Assembly: GCF_035605935.1 (NCBI RefSeq) | Contig: NZ_DATNGK010000233.1 | Location: forward strand, 1-64,000 | Source: Actinocrinis sp035605935 | GTDB taxonomy: Bacteria; Actinomycetota; Actinomycetes; Streptomycetales; Catenulisporaceae | Direction of reading: 5' to 3' | DNA: 64,000 nucleotides | Shown: one piece after another, positions 10,742 through 18,924 of the stretch | Position numbering within the stretch: the stretch's first letter is position 1 | Layout of the letters: each line of letters starts with the position of its first letter | Notes under the pieces: model-generated | The model's input: the letters and a program-made list of their open reading frames with translations, nothing else | Told to the model about the DNA's origin: nothing | The model's database searches: none | Translations under genes and position numbers: made by a program

Positions 10742-10924
10742 CGACGGTGCCCTCCGACGAGTGGGGAATACTGCTCAGCCGGTGGTGCCCGGCCAAAACG
10801 GCAGGATTGGTTCCGCTGGCGCTGATCGTCAAGCGTCCTGAACGAATCGCGATCATCGCGCAGCCCAGTGGAGGGCAGGCGTCGAAACTTACGCGCGGCC
10901 GACCTGTGTGCCGTCAGACACCGC

Positions 10925-10965
10925 GGAGCCGGGTACGCCGCATTGCGTTCGGCGTGCCCGGCTCC
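10925..10965. terminator. Hairpin after the DUF4232 gene
   Basis: 16-bp stem (GGAGCCGGGTACGCCG with one G-T type mismatch) and a 9-base loop, 23 bases after the minus-strand stop. It differs at only two positions from the hairpin at 11694-11734. Confidence 0.75.
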
Positions 10966-10987
10966 GCTCTTCTGCGGCAGGCTTGGG

Positions 10988-11566
10988 TCAGTTGCTCGTG
11001 TAGAGGGGAATTCCGACGCCGGCGGAGACGGGGTCCACGCGCAGGTAGTTCGCTCCGCTCTTGGCGCAGGCCTCGAAGGCGAATGGCAACTCGACGGACG
11101 CCTTCTGGTTCGGCGGGTAGATACGCAGTCCGAAGGCCTGCGTCGGCCCGCAGATGTTCGCCGGGTAATTTGCGACATCCACGATCTGCAGTATGACGTG
11201 CGAGGTGCTGCCCGGGGTCAGCAGTACGGTCCTGGGCGTGATGCGGTGGTCCCAGCTCGCCGGAGTGCCGAGCTGGGCGCCGCCGGCTTTGATGCCGGAG
11301 ACTCCGGGAAAGCCGTACAGCGTGCAGCTCGTGGTGCCGATGTCAGAGAACTCCACCGGGAGGTAGAAGCTGCCGGCGGTCCCGCTGGGGGGTTCGCCGT
11401 ACCAGACCCTGAGTTGCGAGGTCGCGCACGCGGCGACCCGAGCTCCCGTGTGCGAGGCGGAGACGGTGGCGGCGCTCGCCGCCACGCTGCCGCCGAGTGC
11501 GGCCGCGGCCACCACGCCGACGACCAGGCCGGCGAGCCGCGAGAGAGGTGTCCATTGTCGATTCAA
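10988..11566 (-). CDS. Exported DUF4232 protein
   Basis: 192-residue exported protein of unknown role, common in actinobacteria. A signal peptide (about 1-35, GLVVGVVAAAALGGSVAASAA) is followed by one DUF4232 domain (about 50-185): the CATSQLRVWYG start, FSDIGTTSCTLYGFPGV, the central TPRTVLLTPGSTSHV and a Cys near each end, suggesting two disulfides. I placed the start at the TTG at 11566, which has AAAGGGGAA six bases upstream. A longer frame exists but lacks a ribosome site. It is flanked on both sides by almost identical hairpins and is probably monocistronic. Confidence 0.82.
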   Translation of the reverse strand: MNRQWTPLSRLAGLVVGVVAAAALGGSVAASAATVSASHTGARVAACATSQLRVWYGEPPSGTAGSFYLPVEFSDIGTTSCTLYGFPGVSGIKAGGAQLGTPASWDHRITPRTVLLTPGSTSHVILQIVDVANYPANICGPTQAFGLRIYPPNQKASVELPFAFEACAKSGANYLRVDPVSAGVGIPLYTSN

Positions 11567-11693
11567 GGCGCGTTCCCCTTTCGGTCTTCGGGGGCGAAGC
11601 CGATCCGCGCACGCCACCCGAAACCCCCGACCGGAGTCATCCGGTCACACAGAGAGACGTCCATCGCGCCAAACGGTTGAAAGGAAACGCGAA

Positions 11694-11734
11694 GGAGCCG
11701 GGTACGCCGCATTGTGTTCGGCGTACCCGGCTCC
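11694..11734. terminator. Hairpin after the DUF1508 gene
   Basis: Perfect 16-bp stem (GGAGCCGGGTACGCCG) with a 9-base loop, 25 bases after the minus-strand stop at 11759. It is nearly identical to the element at 10925-10965. Confidence 0.75.
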
Positions 11735-11758
11735 GGTTGCCTACTGGAGCGCTACCGG

Positions 11759-12061
11759 CTAGTGGTGGGCCATGTGCTCCGCGGACGCTGACGCGGTCGG
11801 CGCCGCGGCCGGCTTGTTCGCCTTGGGTGCGGGCTTGGGTGTCGGCTTGGGCGACGGGCTCGGCGTCGACTTGGCCGGCGCGCCCGTCATGTCCTGGACC
11901 GACGCCTCCGCGGCGTGGCGCCTGATCGACTCGATGCCGCTCATCGCCGCGGTCTTGGACTCGTAGGCCTCACCGACCGCGATGATCTCCCCGTTGCCGG
12001 CCTTGAGGCGGAAGCGGAACTTGCCCTTCGCATCCGTGTAGAGCTCGAACTTCCCGGCCAT
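11759..12061 (-). CDS. DUF1508 (YegP-like) domain protein with Pro/Lys tail
   Basis: 100-residue protein. Residues 1-52 form one DUF1508 domain (GKFELYTDAKGKFRFRLKAG, then NGEIIAVGEAYESKTAAMSGIESIRRHA), a small beta-beta-beta-alpha fold whose role is not firmly known. The rest is a low-complexity tail of SPSPKPTPKPAPK type ending in HMAHH. Start: ATG with AGAAAGGACAGGGC just upstream. The family often occurs as tandem domains; here there is a single copy. It may bind nucleic acid or other proteins through its basic tail, but this is not shown by the sequence. Confidence 0.8.
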   Translation of the reverse strand: MAGKFELYTDAKGKFRFRLKAGNGEIIAVGEAYESKTAAMSGIESIRRHAAEASVQDMTGAPAKSTPSPSPKPTPKPAPKANKPAAAPTASASAEHMAHH

Positions 12062-12169
12062 GCCCTGTCCTTTCTGTCGCTGGGCGATGACAGATCGAGA
12101 CTCGCCGCCTTCGCGGCGCGGCGCACGGCGGCCGGTCCATCTAGGTGACCGGGCGCCTTCCGCATCCTC

Positions 12170-12220
12170 TTGACACTCGTGTAACGCGAGTGTTCACTGT
12201 CGCGATGGAGAGCGCTCTCC
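12170..12220 (+). promoter_or_regulatory. Promoter region with LacI-type palindrome and a second dyad
   Basis: A TTGACA box at 12170-12175 overlaps a dyad with arms ACACTCG and CGAGTGT (12173-12193). About 17 bases on is a weak -10 (TTCACT). A perfect 14-bp palindrome GGAGAGCGCTCTCC lies at 12207-12220, typical of LacI-family operators with a central CG. Both lie upstream of the secreted beta-helix gene at 12332, so sugar-responsive repression is likely. Confidence 0.55.
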
Positions 12221-12331
12221 GCCTTTGGCTGGACAAAGCGCCGATCCGGGACTTTCGGGGGGTCCGAGCTGCACGTTGACGTAGTACCGTTCAGCACGCT
12301 TGTCACCGGAATCGTTTACGGAGCTGTGAAC

Positions 12332-14296
12332 ATGATCAGATCTCGATGGCGCGTCGGCATGGCGAAACCGGCCGGCGCGAGCCGCCAGCGCCCGGACCTG
12401 CGCTTGCGGCCGCGGCGCGCGGCGGCCGTGGTGGTCGCCGCGCTGGCGCTCGTCGCGGGCAGTGCGGCAACCGCCGGCGCCGCGAGCGCCGCCACGGCCG
12501 GGCGCAATACGGCTTCGCCGAGCACTGCCGGCCACGATTTCGGGCTCCCCGGCCTTCCGAAAACCGGCGGCAGCCTCGGGCCGAACGTGATCGTGTTCAC
12601 CCCGGATCTGCCGCAGACCCAGATCCAGGCGACCCTGGACAATCTCGCCAACCAGCAGGTCCCCAACCAGTTCGGCAGCCAGCGGTACGCGGTGCTGTTC
12701 TCTCCCGGTACCTATGGTTCGAGTGCTGATCCGCTGGTCTTCCAGGTCGGCTTCTACACCAGCGTCGCAGGGCTCGGCATCAACCCTGGCGACACCGTGA
12801 TCAACGGCTCGATCGACGTCTACAACCAGTGCTTCGCCCCGGACAACTGTGTGGCGCTGGACAACTTCTGGCGGTCGGTCTCCAACCTGACCATCAACGT
12901 GGCCGGCCAGTCGGGCTGCAAGGGCAACACCGAGTTCTGGGCCGTCTCGCAGGCCGCACCGCTGCGCCGGGTACATGTCAACGGTCTGGTAAGCCTGATG
13001 GACTACTGCGACGGCTCCCCGGACTACGCCAGCGGCGGCTTCATCGCCGACTCGCAATTCACCGGCAGCACCGTGATCAACGGCTCCCAGCAGCAATACA
13101 TCACCCGAAACTCCGCGCTGGACGGCTGGACCAACGGAGTGTGGAACCAGGTGTTCTGCGGCGACTCCGGCGCGCCCGCGCAGAGCTTCGCCTCGAACTC
13201 CGGCCTTTCCGGCGGCCCGGCGCCCTACACGACGCTGGCCACGTGCCCGGTGACGCAGGAGGAGCCGTATCTGTACCTTGATTCCGCGGGCAAGTACCGC
13301 GTCTTCGTGCCCTCCGTTCAGCGCAGCTCGAACGGGCCGACCTGGTCGGCGACGACGCAGACCGCCGGGACTTCGCTTTCGCTCAACTCCTTCTACGTGG
13401 TCAACCCGAGCAGCACGGTCGCGCAGATCAACACCGCGCTCGCGCTCGGCGACAACCTGCTGTTCACCCCCGGCGTCTACAACATCCCGCGCACCATTCA
13501 CGTGCTCTGGCCGAACACCAAGATCATCGGCCTTGGCTTCCCGACCCTCATCCCGACCAGCGGTAACGTCACCATGGACGTCTCCGGCGTCGGCGGCGTC
13601 AACCTCTCCGGCCTGATCTTCGACGCCGGACCGGTCAAGTCGCCGTCGCTGCTCACCGTCGGCTGGAAGGGCTTCCCGCTCAGCCACTCAGCGGACCCGG
13701 TGACCGTGGACGACGTGTTCTTCCGGGTCGGCGGCGAGCAGGCCGGCTCGGTGAAGGACGCCTTCGTCGACAACAGCGACAACTCGATCATCGATGACGT
13801 CTGGATCTGGCGCGCGGACCATGGCGCCGGGGCCGGCACGTGGACGGGTGACCAGGGCGACACCGGGCTGATCGTCAACGGCGACCACGTCACCGCGTAC
13901 GGCCTCGCGGTCGAGCACTTCCAGAAGACCGAGACAGTCTGGAACGGCCAGGGCGGCACCGTGATCTTCTTCCAGAACGAGAACCCCTACGAGGTGCCGG
14001 ATCAGGCCTCGTGGATGGCGAGTGCGACCCAGAAGGGTTATCCGGCCTTCTACCTCCCGAACCGGGTGACCAGCTTCCAGGGCTACGGGATGGGCAGCTA
14101 CTCGTTCTTCAACCAGGGCGCCGACATCGAGAACGCGATGGCTTTCCAGGCGCCGAACGCGCTCGGCGTGCAGTTCCACGACATCCTGACGGTGTTCCTC
14201 AACGGCTCCGGCGGCATCCAATCGGTGATCAACGGCACGGGCGCTGCCGTCAACTCATCGTTCGGCGGCCCAAGCGACGTGGTCAGCTACCCGTAG
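12332..14296 (+). CDS. Secreted right-handed beta-helix protein
   Basis: 655-residue exported protein. A long basic leader and hydrophobic segment (about 25-50) form the signal peptide. The mature part has repeating short beta-strand turns (VNLSGLIFDAG, HVTAYGLAVEHF, NSIIDDVWIWRADHG) and segments such as FSPGTYG and FTPGVYNIP, which recur in parallel beta-helix enzymes of the pectate-lyase/GH55-like superfamily. Relatives are common in Streptomyces under inconsistent names. Asp- and Trp-rich loops (DDVWIWRADHG, WTGDQGDTG) could form an active cleft, but I cannot name the catalytic residues. I prefer ATG 12332 (ACGGAG eight bases upstream) over GTG 12326. The upstream LacI-type palindrome suggests a role in polysaccharide use. 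Confidence 0.72.
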   Translation: MIRSRWRVGMAKPAGASRQRPDLRLRPRRAAAVVVAALALVAGSAATAGAASAATAGRNTASPSTAGHDFGLPGLPKTGGSLGPNVIVFTPDLPQTQIQATLDNLANQQVPNQFGSQRYAVLFSPGTYGSSADPLVFQVGFYTSVAGLGINPGDTVINGSIDVYNQCFAPDNCVALDNFWRSVSNLTINVAGQSGCKGNTEFWAVSQAAPLRRVHVNGLVSLMDYCDGSPDYASGGFIADSQFTGSTVINGSQQQYITRNSALDGWTNGVWNQVFCGDSGAPAQSFASNSGLSGGPAPYTTLATCPVTQEEPYLYLDSAGKYRVFVPSVQRSSNGPTWSATTQTAGTSLSLNSFYVVNPSSTVAQINTALALGDNLLFTPGVYNIPRTIHVLWPNTKIIGLGFPTLIPTSGNVTMDVSGVGGVNLSGLIFDAGPVKSPSLLTVGWKGFPLSHSADPVTVDDVFFRVGGEQAGSVKDAFVDNSDNSIIDDVWIWRADHGAGAGTWTGDQGDTGLIVNGDHVTAYGLAVEHFQKTETVWNGQGGTVIFFQNENPYEVPDQASWMASATQKGYPAFYLPNRVTSFQGYGMGSYSFFNQGADIENAMAFQAPNALGVQFHDILTVFLNGSGGIQSVINGTGAAVNSSFGGPSDVVSYP

Positions 14297-14311
14297 CGAG
14301 GCGCTGAAACC

Positions 14312-14352
14312 GACGCCCCCGGCTCACCGCATTAGGCGGGGCCGGGGGCGTC
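14312..14352. terminator. Hairpin between convergent genes
   Basis: Perfect 12-bp stem (GACGCCCCCGGC) with a 17-base spacer, 15 bases after the plus-strand stop and 24 bases from the minus-strand stop at 14376. It can serve both convergent genes. Confidence 0.7.
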
Positions 14353-14375
14353 GTGTCGTCGCCGGCTGACGCCAA

Positions 14376-16244
14376 TCAGAGGGTTGATCCGTTCCCGTTA
14401 TTACCGAGACACAGCGCCACCGGGCTGCCAGCCGCCACCTGAACGCGGAAGTGCCAGCTGAGCTGCCGCCCGGTGTCCGGGAACTTGACGCGCAGGCCGT
14501 GCCGGGTCCAAGCGCTCACGTGCTGATCCGCACCATCAGGCTCGTTGCCCACATACCACGAGTTGAGCACGAGTTGGCTGGTCGCGTTCGTGCCGAGCGC
14601 CTCGATCGAGACGGTTGAGCCATCGGCTACGGTCACGTCCTGGTATCCGCCGGCGGCGACGGTCATGGGGCAGCCGGGCGGCGCGACGATGACCGCCTTG
14701 TTCGAGGCCCCGAACGCGGACACGGCCAGTGGCATCAGCACCCGCATTTCGGTGTTGACGATGCGCGAGGGCAGCTCGGCCAGCTTCGCCATGGTGATGG
14801 TCGGAAGCGGGCTGCCGTAGCGATCCCTCACGTCGTAGTAGAGCGCGGGCGTGACCACGGGCAGCAGTTGGCGGTCGAGCACGGCGTCCCGGCTCAGCGC
14901 CGGGGCGCCGCGAAACAGCCAGGTGATTTCCAGCTCGTACTTCTGCGTCGTGAGCATCTTCGTGTGCGCGTGCTCTTTTTGGATGAGCACCGCGCCCCCG
15001 CCGACGACGATCACCGCGGCAGCCGTAACTGGCGCCGCCGTGCGCCACAGTCCGCGCCACTGCATGTCACGCAGCGACTCGGTCAGGATCAGCAGTACGA
15101 AGACCGCGCCGATGTACACGTACCGCGACGCCGTCGCCTGCACCGTGCCGTACTGAGCGCGCACCAGGCCGGTCAGGGTGAACTGGAGCACGATCCCGAC
15201 CGCCGCCGGAATGGCAAGGCCGCAGTCCAGGTGCTTGCGATACCACAACAGCACGGCGGTCGCGGTGAGCCCGGCGAACGCGATCGGTGCCCAAAGCGAG
15301 GAGAGTGCGAAGACCCCAGCGGCGGATGTGCCGACTCCGGTGGGTGTGTAACCGATTAGGCCCCGCAGCGTGGCGATGGTGAAGATCGAATGATCCGACG
15401 CGGTGCCCTGCCGCCCGAAGGTGAGGTACCACCACACGTACGCCACCGACGGCACGATCAGTGTCCACATCAGCCTGCGGCGCTCGCGGTCGAGCGCCAG
15501 GTCCACGCCCACCGCGATCAGGAAGAACAGGCCGATCCCGGAGGACATGAGGGCCAGCAGCAGGGCCGCTGATCCGGCCGCCGCCCGCGGCCGGTTCGCG
15601 GCGGGGCGCTTGCCGAGCAGGTGCAGCGCGAGCAGGCCGAAGACCACCGAGCCGAGGAAGCCGATTTGGAACGCCCAGATGATGTCTTCCGCGCCGCGGC
15701 CGAGGAACAGCTGGATCGTGCCCGCGATGAGCCCGAGCAGGTCGCCGCAGCGCCGCCGCACCACCAGGAAGAGCAGGAAGGCCGCGCTCACGTGCATCAG
15801 CAGCAGGGCTGCCATGAACGGCATGTAACTGTGCGCGCCGTGGAGCAGGAGCAGCGTCTTGTAGATGAGCATCGGAATCGTGGACCAGTGCTCGTTGTGC
15901 GGCACGAAATACGAGCGCAGGGTCCAGCCGTGCGCGGACTCCAGGAACGACCATTCGTCGTAGTAGAAGTCCAGGTTCCGGGTGGCGAAGAGCAGGGCGC
16001 CGAAGGCGATGGCGCACAGCCCGAGCATGAGCTTCGCGGAGTGCGGGATGTGCAGGTCACGCCAGCGTTGCGCCTGGCCGTCGAATCCTGATCCGCGTGG
16101 GATCGCTCCGTTCGACGCGGTGTCGGGCGCCGCCGTCTCGGGCGTTTGCCTGGCGGATTCGGCCGATTCCGGCTCGCGGGACTGCTCGACACTCTCCCCG
16201 GCGGGACTCGCCGCACGCCTCGCGGCCACGCGTGGGATGAGCAT
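14376..16244 (-). CDS. Polytopic membrane protein, GT-C glycosyltransferase-like
   Basis: 622 residues with a hydrophilic N-terminus of about 75 residues and then about ten to eleven membrane helices. The first extracytoplasmic loop carries an acidic motif (YYDEWSFLE) followed by HNEHWSTIP, the place where GT-C glycosyltransferases (PMT/ArnT type) keep their catalytic acid residues. The last 150 residues form a beta-rich outer domain. A role in moving sugars from lipid carriers to cell-surface polymers or proteins is a guess from this layout. Start: ATG with GGAGGGACC upstream. It stands alone. A second protein of similar style begins at 63000. Confidence 0.6.
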   Translation of the reverse strand: MLIPRVAARRAASPAGESVEQSREPESAESARQTPETAAPDTASNGAIPRGSGFDGQAQRWRDLHIPHSAKLMLGLCAIAFGALLFATRNLDFYYDEWSFLESAHGWTLRSYFVPHNEHWSTIPMLIYKTLLLLHGAHSYMPFMAALLLMHVSAAFLLFLVVRRRCGDLLGLIAGTIQLFLGRGAEDIIWAFQIGFLGSVVFGLLALHLLGKRPAANRPRAAAGSAALLLALMSSGIGLFFLIAVGVDLALDRERRRLMWTLIVPSVAYVWWYLTFGRQGTASDHSIFTIATLRGLIGYTPTGVGTSAAGVFALSSLWAPIAFAGLTATAVLLWYRKHLDCGLAIPAAVGIVLQFTLTGLVRAQYGTVQATASRYVYIGAVFVLLILTESLRDMQWRGLWRTAAPVTAAAVIVVGGGAVLIQKEHAHTKMLTTQKYELEITWLFRGAPALSRDAVLDRQLLPVVTPALYYDVRDRYGSPLPTITMAKLAELPSRIVNTEMRVLMPLAVSAFGASNKAVIVAPPGCPMTVAAGGYQDVTVADGSTVSIEALGTNATSQLVLNSWYVGNEPDGADQHVSAWTRHGLRVKFPDTGRQLSWHFRVQVAAGSPVALCLGNNGNGSTL

Positions 16245-16461
16245 GAGAGGTCCCTCCCGAAGGGGCCGGTCGAGATGGGTGAACGGCCGGTCGGCCGTCG
16301 ATGATGATACGCGGGCGGCAGTGCACTCGGTTGCGCGCGGTCGCGAATCAGTCTCGCAAACGGCGACACCGCCGCGATGGCGCCGCGTCGTCGGGACGCT
16401 CCATCGGGCGGTGTTGCTGAGCTGATCTGTCTGGATCTATCTGGTTGTCTTCTGGTCCGCG

Positions 16462-18015
16462 TTATTCGGCGCTGGCCACCGCGCCACTCGTCACCGTCGT
16501 CGCGCTGTCGGCGAGTTCGGTGCGCCGCGGCTTACGCAGCACGCCGGGCGCGGTAGCGAGCACGATCAGCAAGGCGACCGCGAGGAAAACGACCGAGCCG
16601 GTGAGCGCCGCGGAGATCGCGTGCGCCAGGTGCTGCTTCGCGGCGATCGCGGCGGGCACGCCCGCGACCTGGTGCGCAGCAGCGGTGCGGGAGGCGGTGC
16701 CGAACACGGTGACCAGCACCCCGAGCCCCAGCGACCCGCCGACCTGGTGGAACGCGTTGACCAGGCCCGAGGCCGCGCCGCTGTCCTTCGGGTCGACCCC
16801 GGCGATGCCGGAAGAGGTCAACGGGATGAACGCGATGCCCATGCCGAGGCCGAGCAGCATCATCGGCAGCGCGACCCGCGGGAAGTACTGGGTGTCCGCG
16901 GAGAGCCGGCAGGTCCAGGCCATCGCGATCAGCGCGATGGAGAGGCCCGTGATCAGCAGCCTGCCGCTGCTCACCGCGCCGGCGACCTTCGGCACCAGCC
17001 GTGAGGTGGCGAACAGCACCGCGGTCATCGGCAGGAACGCGAATCCGGCCTTCAGCGCGCTGTAGTCGCGCACGTTCTGCAGGAACTGGGTCTGGAAGAA
17101 GAAGAACGCGAACATACCGCCGACGGTGAACAGCCGGGCGACATACGCCCCGGTGCGCTCGCGGCTGGCGAACAGGCGCAACGGCATGATCGGCTGCTGC
17201 GCCCGCAGTTCCACGAGCACGAACCCGGCCAACAGGAACACGGCCGCGGCGAAGGAGGCGAGCGTGGTGTGGTCGGACCAGCCGTCCGAACCGGCCCGCA
17301 CGAAGCCGTAGACCAGCGCGGTCATGCCGAGCGTGGAGCTCAGCGCGCCAAGCACGTCGAACCGGCCAGGGTTGCGCTCGGTCTCCGGCAGGTAGCGCGG
17401 GGCGAGCAGTACCAGCGCGATACCGATCGGCACGTTGATGAACAAGCCCCAGCGCCACGAGGCCAGGTCGGTGAGCAGGCCGCCCACCACTAGGCCGACG
17501 CTGGCGCCCCCGCTCGACGCGGCGGCATAGAGGGAGATGGCGCGCATCCGCTCACGCGCAGTCTGGAAACTCATCATCAGCAGCGCGAGGGTGGACGGCG
17601 CGGCGATCGCCGCGGCCAGGCCCTGAATGGCGCGCGTCGTCAGCAGCCACGGACCGTTCGGGGCGAGCCCGCCGAGCAGTGAGGCCAGCGTGAACAGGGC
17701 GATGCCGCCGAGGTAGACGCGGCGGCGCCCGAGGATGTCGCCGACCCGCGCGCCGAACAGCAGCAGGCCGCCGAAAGTGAGGGTGTAGGCGTTCTGCACC
17801 CAGGACAGGCCGGTCGGCGAGAAGCCGAAGGCGTCGTGGATCTTGGGCAGCGAGGTGATCACGACCGAGGCGTCGAGCACGATCATCAGCTGGCTGGTCA
17901 GGATGATCGCCATGACCAGCGGCGAAGGAGTGCTGCGTCCAGTCGCGAGGTCCGCGGCCCGGCTTATGGAATGCCGGGCCTGAGGACGGGTTAACAAAGA
18001 AGACGGAGATGGCAT
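16462..18015 (-). CDS. MFS drug exporter, DHA2 (14-helix) family
   Basis: 517-residue major facilitator with about 14 helices, typical for EmrB/QacA proton-driven drug efflux. Motif A appears as GARVGDILGRRRVYLGG after helix 2; motif D1 (QLMIVLDASVVITSLP) lies in helix 1; motif C is seen in helix 5 (GGASVGLVVGGLL). It is divergent from the TetR gene at 18125, and the 109-bp gap holds a double palindromic operator, so it is almost surely the target of that regulator. The substrate is unknown. Confidence 0.92.
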   Translation of the reverse strand: MPSPSSLLTRPQARHSISRAADLATGRSTPSPLVMAIILTSQLMIVLDASVVITSLPKIHDAFGFSPTGLSWVQNAYTLTFGGLLLFGARVGDILGRRRVYLGGIALFTLASLLGGLAPNGPWLLTTRAIQGLAAAIAAPSTLALLMMSFQTARERMRAISLYAAASSGGASVGLVVGGLLTDLASWRWGLFINVPIGIALVLLAPRYLPETERNPGRFDVLGALSSTLGMTALVYGFVRAGSDGWSDHTTLASFAAAVFLLAGFVLVELRAQQPIMPLRLFASRERTGAYVARLFTVGGMFAFFFFQTQFLQNVRDYSALKAGFAFLPMTAVLFATSRLVPKVAGAVSSGRLLITGLSIALIAMAWTCRLSADTQYFPRVALPMMLLGLGMGIAFIPLTSSGIAGVDPKDSGAASGLVNAFHQVGGSLGLGVLVTVFGTASRTAAAHQVAGVPAAIAAKQHLAHAISAALTGSVVFLAVALLIVLATAPGVLRKPRRTELADSATTVTSGAVASAE

Positions 18016-18054
18016 GATACGGCGAGCCTTTCGATGGGAGCTCGACGAGTGGTA

Positions 18055-18098
18055 AAGTGGAGGCGCCCTCCAGAACTATATGGAGGATGCCTCCACTT
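18055..18098. promoter_or_regulatory. Double TetR operator between the MFS and TetR genes
   Basis: Two copies of TGGAGG-N3-CCTCCA (18058-18072 and 18081-18095), centres 23 bp apart. The pair sits inside one 44-bp inverted repeat with 18-bp arms that differ at only two positions. It lies between the divergent starts and is well placed to repress both genes; two dimers could bind next to each other. Confidence 0.82.
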
Positions 18099-18124
18099 AG
18101 CAAGCCGGAAAGGGGAACTGGGCC

Positions 18125-18712
18125 ATGACCAGCGCGGATGCCGGGGCGGTGACGATCGTCCCCGGGCGACGTCCGCAGCGCGCCGATGCACGACGCAACT
18201 ACGAGAAGCTGCTCGCGGTGGCGCGGGACGCGTTCGCGGAGAACTCCGCGGTCACCCTCGAGGAGATCGCCAGGCGCGCGCACGTCGGCATCGGGACGCT
18301 CTACCGGCACTTCCCGAACCGGCCGGCGCTGCTTGAGGGCATCTATGTCGAGCAGGTCGAGGAGCTGTGCCGCAGCGCACGCGAACTCGCCGAGGTTTTG
18401 GCGCCGTGGGATGCGCTGGTGGCGTGGCTGCACCGGTACGTCGGTTATGTGGGCACCAAGCGGGCGCTCGCCGAACAGCTGACCGCAGCTGTGGGCGCGC
18501 CGACGGCGGTATTCGGCCAATGCCGTCAGGCGCTGTTCGGCGACGGGGAGCCGCTGTTGACGCGGGCTCAGGATTCGGGCGTAGTGCGCAAAGACGTGAC
18601 CTTCGAAGAGGTGGTGCGGATGGTTAGCGGCATCACGATGGCCACGTTCACCGAAGAGGGCCAGATGGAGCGGGTGCTGGACATCGCGCTCGACGGCCTG
18701 CGGACGCGGTGA
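18125..18712 (+). CDS. TetR family regulator of the divergent exporter
   Basis: 195-residue repressor. The N-terminal helix-turn-helix (about 20-65) reads ADARRNYEKLLAVARDAF, then VTLEEIARRAHVGIGTLYRH, the classic TetR recognition helix. The C-terminal ligand domain (about 80-190) is helical with the usual low conservation. Start: ATG with GGAAAGGGGAA upstream. The double operator immediately upstream implies autoregulation and control of the 14-helix exporter; the inducer is likely a toxic hydrophobic compound carried by the exporter. Confidence 0.9.
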   Translation: MTSADAGAVTIVPGRRPQRADARRNYEKLLAVARDAFAENSAVTLEEIARRAHVGIGTLYRHFPNRPALLEGIYVEQVEELCRSARELAEVLAPWDALVAWLHRYVGYVGTKRALAEQLTAAVGAPTAVFGQCRQALFGDGEPLLTRAQDSGVVRKDVTFEEVVRMVSGITMATFTEEGQMERVLDIALDGLRTR

Positions 18713-18924
18713 TCTCGGTGGCCGTGGCCGCGGCTCGGTGACCGCCGCGACCGCGGCGCATTGACGATGCCGCACGGTGTCGCATTACACCGTGCCGCGC
18801 TAAAGAGTCAGTGTCGCGCTGCACGGTGCCTATCGAACGCGGCGGCGCCGCGAGGCGCGACCATGCCCCGCGGCGCCCTATCATGCGCCGTTCATGTGCC
18901 AATACGCTGTGCCGATCAGATGGG

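Noticed and set aside
12194..13687. A long antisense frame (about 497 codons) opposite the beta-helix gene
   Set aside because: Low-complexity Arg/Gly/Ala/Val protein of the kind made by the complementary strand of GC-rich genes; no ribosome site or domain, while the plus strand has a signal peptide and a recognisable fold.
18713..18924. GTGTCGC/GGTGCC repeats as a possible mobile or structured element
   Set aside because: Only short, irregular iterations in GC-rich DNA; no arms or period that hold up.
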